Program-made: the position numbers and the translations under genes
Shown: positions 6,553 to 8,317 of the stretch, one piece after another
How the letters are laid out: every line of letters starts with the position of its first letter
How positions within the stretch are numbered: position 1 is the stretch's first letter
Assembly: GCA_026416655.1 (NCBI GenBank)
Contig: JAOAES010000210.1
Span: 1 to 8,317 of the forward strand
Source: Fimbriimonadales bacterium
Lineage (GTDB): Bacteria; Armatimonadota; Fimbriimonadia; Fimbriimonadales; GBS-DC
Direction of reading: 5' to 3'
DNA length: 8,317 nucleotides
Notes under the pieces: generated by a model
The model's input: the letters and a program-made list of their open reading frames with translations, nothing else
Databases searched by the model: none
What the model was told of the DNA's origin: nothing

Positions 6553-6558
6553 TATAAT
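6553..6558 (+). promoter_or_regulatory. Candidate -10 box for leaderless membrane-protein mRNA
   Basis: The plus strand reads GGTATAATCGTGCCGATG. The perfect TATAAT lies exactly 7 bases before the ATG at 6566. The spacing mirrors that of TACAAT to ATG on the other strand. The expected -35 area (around 6530-6536) reads CTTAATT, a weak match that overlaps the pntAA -10. Confidence 0.65.
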
Positions 6559-6565
6559 CGTGCCG

Positions 6566-7402
6566 ATGTTACGGGTCGGACTGGGGGCGTTCTTGGGCGC
6601 CGCAGCAGGGGTGTTCGCCGCGGCGGGCTGGCTCCTGATAGCGGGTGGCGCGGGATTGGGTGAAACCTTGCTCACCGTACTGGCGCTCGTCGGGGTGGGC
6701 GCTGTGAGCGGTGGCTTGACAGGATTTCTCTGGGCACGGCGTACGCCGCCGATGTTGCCCCACTATCGCGAGGAACACCTGCGCCTGCGACAGATGGCGC
6801 AGCAGATCCGCGCGAACTTACAACAGATGACAGGCGTCAAGGGCGCGTATCCCGAACTGGACGAGATCCTCGCCAAAGACGCTGACCTGCGCCAAAAGGC
6901 AACTAAGCTGCGCCTGCAAATCGAGCGGCAGGCGAAACGCGGGCTTTCGTGGCAAGACCACCTAAGCGTGGCGCTGGACGCCCTGCGCGAGGGCACGCTG
7001 GGCAGCTTCAAACGCTCGGAATGGATCTGGCGCGCGTACCGGGCGAAGCTGGAGCGTGAACTGAACGCTCTGGGGCGTAAACTGGATCACAATCGCGACG
7101 GACACATGGAAAACACGCTCCAGCGCGCTTACCGTCAAAAAGCGCGCGAACTGGCGAGCTTCCGCAACTTGGAGCGCACGCTGCAGACTCTTGAGAACGA
7201 AAGCACAATGATTGCCGCCAGCGTGGAGAACCTGCTGATGGAGACGATTCGGCTCAGCGCGGCTCCACGCAGCGCGACGCCCCGCGCCGACGCCTTGCTC
7301 GAACCCTTGCGCGAACAAATCAAAGCCTATGAACAGGCAATCGACGAAATCTATCGCGTTCCGCAAGAGGAAGAAAGCGAGACGGCGTGGCTGCGGGGTT
7401 AG
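6566..7402 (+). CDS. Unrecognised membrane protein with two N-terminal helices and a long helical tail
   Basis: I do not recognise a family. From the ATG at 6566 the protein has 278 residues. Two small-residue-rich hydrophobic segments (about 6-28 and 33-56) are joined by a short loop and followed by WARR, which by the positive-inside rule puts the rest in the cytoplasm. The tail from about 66 to 265 is highly charged and rich in Gln, Glu, Arg, Leu and Ala, with heptad-like stretches (66-125, 155-170, 186-230 and 243-263), suggesting coiled coil. A conserved-looking aromatic patch, SEWIWRAYRAKLE, sits at 151-163. An ATG at 6548 would add six residues, but the perfect TATAAT lies between the two ATGs, so transcription from it would begin at 6566. 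It converges with the DUF429 gene, with 13 bp between them. A scaffold or envelope-stress role is only a guess. Confidence 0.8.
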   Translation: MLRVGLGAFLGAAAGVFAAAGWLLIAGGAGLGETLLTVLALVGVGAVSGGLTGFLWARRTPPMLPHYREEHLRLRQMAQQIRANLQQMTGVKGAYPELDEILAKDADLRQKATKLRLQIERQAKRGLSWQDHLSVALDALREGTLGSFKRSEWIWRAYRAKLERELNALGRKLDHNRDGHMENTLQRAYRQKARELASFRNLERTLQTLENESTMIAASVENLLMETIRLSAAPRSATPRADALLEPLREQIKAYEQAIDEIYRVPQEEESETAWLRG

Positions 7403-7415
7403 GGCACACCTTCTG

Positions 7416-8108
7416 TCAATACCGAATCGCCATGAGCAGCCCGCACTCATCGCGCTGGGGGTCGCCGATACACAGCTCCGACTGTCCCTGCGTGTGGCGC
7501 AGCGCGCTCCATGCGAGGGCGCAGGCGTCCAGCAGGTCGTCCATCCGTGCGCCTGCGGGGTGGCATGCACGCCAAAGGGCGTTTAGCGTCTCGGCGTCGA
7601 GGTTCAGGGCGTTTTGAAGGGCGTCGACGCGCGCCGCCTGCCCCTGCGCCGTGCGCTTAGGATGCGCTATCGGCGCGCCTGCGATGGCGGTGAAGCTCAG
7701 CTCAGGATGCGATTCCCACACGCGCGTTTGCAGGTCGGGCGTCATCAGCGCGTCCAGCTCGCGAATGCGCGGTATCAGGTGATACGCTTGCACGCTCAGT
7801 CCCTGCTCGCGCAGCGGGGCGTAGGAGTTGGTGTTGAGCATCGCGCGCGTGGGCGGAATGAAGATGCTGCTTGCGCGTTTGCCCAGTCGCTTGCGAGCTT
7901 CAGCGTCGCAGGGGCGCATCCGCGCTCTGCCCGAATGCCATAAGCCAATCGGCATGTCCACCGCTATCGCCGCTGCACTCGCGTGCGCCTCCAGCAACTC
8001 CGCAAATCGTGCGTAAACCGTCGCCTCGAATCGCCACGCGCCTCCCTCAGTCTCAAGGGCGACCGCGAGCCAGCCGCCGCGACAGCCATCCACGCCTACG
8101 ACTCGCAC
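7416..8108 (-). CDS. DUF429 family protein (predicted RNase H-like nuclease fold)
   Basis: This protein has 230 residues from a GTG start. It begins with the family signature VVGVDGCRGGWLAV (3-16), followed by IAVDMPIGL (48-56), CDAEARKRLGKRASSIFIPP (67-86), ESHPELSF (132-139) and DDLLDACALAW (190-200). The acidic residues D7, D51, E133, and D190/D191/D194 fit the RNase H-like fold predicted for DUF429; no activity is established to my knowledge. An ATG at 8159 would give 17 more residues, but family members start right before the GVDG strand, and that ATG lies 64 bases inside the upstream gene. The GTG at 8108 leaves a 13-base overlap with that gene's stop and is preferred. Coupling to the upstream gene is likely. 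Confidence 0.88.
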   Translation of the reverse strand: MRVVGVDGCRGGWLAVALETEGGAWRFEATVYARFAELLEAHASAAAIAVDMPIGLWHSGRARMRPCDAEARKRLGKRASSIFIPPTRAMLNTNSYAPLREQGLSVQAYHLIPRIRELDALMTPDLQTRVWESHPELSFTAIAGAPIAHPKRTAQGQAARVDALQNALNLDAETLNALWRACHPAGARMDDLLDACALAWSALRHTQGQSELCIGDPQRDECGLLMAIRY

Positions 8109-8317
8109 CGCTCGCGCAGCCCGAAATAGTTCAGTGCGTAGCCATAGACGCCGTGCCAAATCCCCACCGCGTACCCATCAGGCTCCAACTGCTTGGCGAC
8201 CATCAGCACGCCGTCCGTGAAGTCGTCCACATAGGGCGCGCGGTTCTGCGCCAAAATGAACAGCACGCCCTCGCTCTCGGCAAGCAGCAGGGGCTTCAGC
8301 TGGGCGCACCACGCTGG
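8096..8317 (-). CDS. C-terminal 73 codons of an unrecognised protein, running off the right edge
   Basis: The minus strand is open from the window edge to a TAG at 8096-8098, encoding 73 residues with no start inside the window. It reads like real protein, with segments such as GVLFILAQNRAPYVDDF, DGVLMVAKQLEPDGYAVGIW and VYGYALNYFGLRERCES. It ends in RERCES and overlaps the DUF429 GTG start by 13 bases, typical of genes in one operon. I do not recognise the family from this tail. It looks soluble, with no membrane segment in the visible part. Confidence 0.75.
   Translation of the reverse strand, partial: PAWCAQLKPLLLAESEGVLFILAQNRAPYVDDFTDGVLMVAKQLEPDGYAVGIWHGVYGYALNYFGLRERCES

Noticed and set aside
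6548..6565. Upstream ATG for the membrane protein
   Set aside because: A perfect TATAAT lies between this ATG and the next one at 6566, and neither has a Shine-Dalgarno, so the downstream ATG is the better start.
6962..7570. Minus-strand open frame of 202 codons across the membrane-protein and DUF429 junction
   Set aside because: It overlaps two better supported genes and has no recognisable domain.

Overview
The window looks like ordinary chromosomal DNA from a high-GC bacterium. The GC richness runs through every gene. There are no rRNA, tRNA, CRISPR, phage or insertion-sequence signals. A lipobox-type solute-binding protein, a McsA-like zinc protein, a transhydrogenase alpha subunit and dispersed small GC-rich hairpins would suit a lineage such as Armatimonadota, but that placement is a guess from style, not something the sequence proves.

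Layout. Positions 1-60 hold two copies of a small hairpin repeat, just past the 3' end of a minus-strand lipoprotein gene for an ABC-transporter solute-binding protein (66-1367). Upstream of that, on the same strand, is priA (1412-3829), the replication-restart helicase. A 391-bp intergenic region (3830-4220) follows. It carries a candidate -10 box for each direction, stretches open in several frames, and a third variant of the hairpin repeat. Next, on the plus strand, come a branched-chain amino acid aminotransferase (4221-5111) and an 84-residue McsA-like double zinc-ribbon protein (5108-5362), joined by a 4-base ATGA overlap. They converge, with a 6-bp gap, on a minus-strand NAD(P) transhydrogenase alpha subunit gene (pntAA, 5369-6526). 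That gene is divergent from an unrecognised two-helix membrane protein with a long helical tail (6566-7402). The tail gene converges with a minus-strand DUF429 gene (7416-8108), which overlaps the end of another minus-strand gene that runs off the right edge (8096-8317).

How the genes relate. Most are housekeeping or metabolic genes with no single shared pathway. Two same-strand groups look co-transcribed: aminotransferase plus zinc-ribbon protein, and the unknown partial gene plus DUF429. priA and the solute-binding protein may form a third (44-bp gap). I see no defence system or other clearly new system.

The most notable signal is the 6524-6568 junction. Both divergent genes have a -10-like hexamer (TACAAT or TATAAT) exactly 7 bases before an ATG and no Shine-Dalgarno sequence. 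This is the layout expected for two leaderless mRNAs fired from overlapping back-to-back promoters. Other points worth checking are a pntAA gene without adjacent membrane subunits, the shortened McsA-like protein coupled to an aminotransferase, and the odd leader in front of priA.
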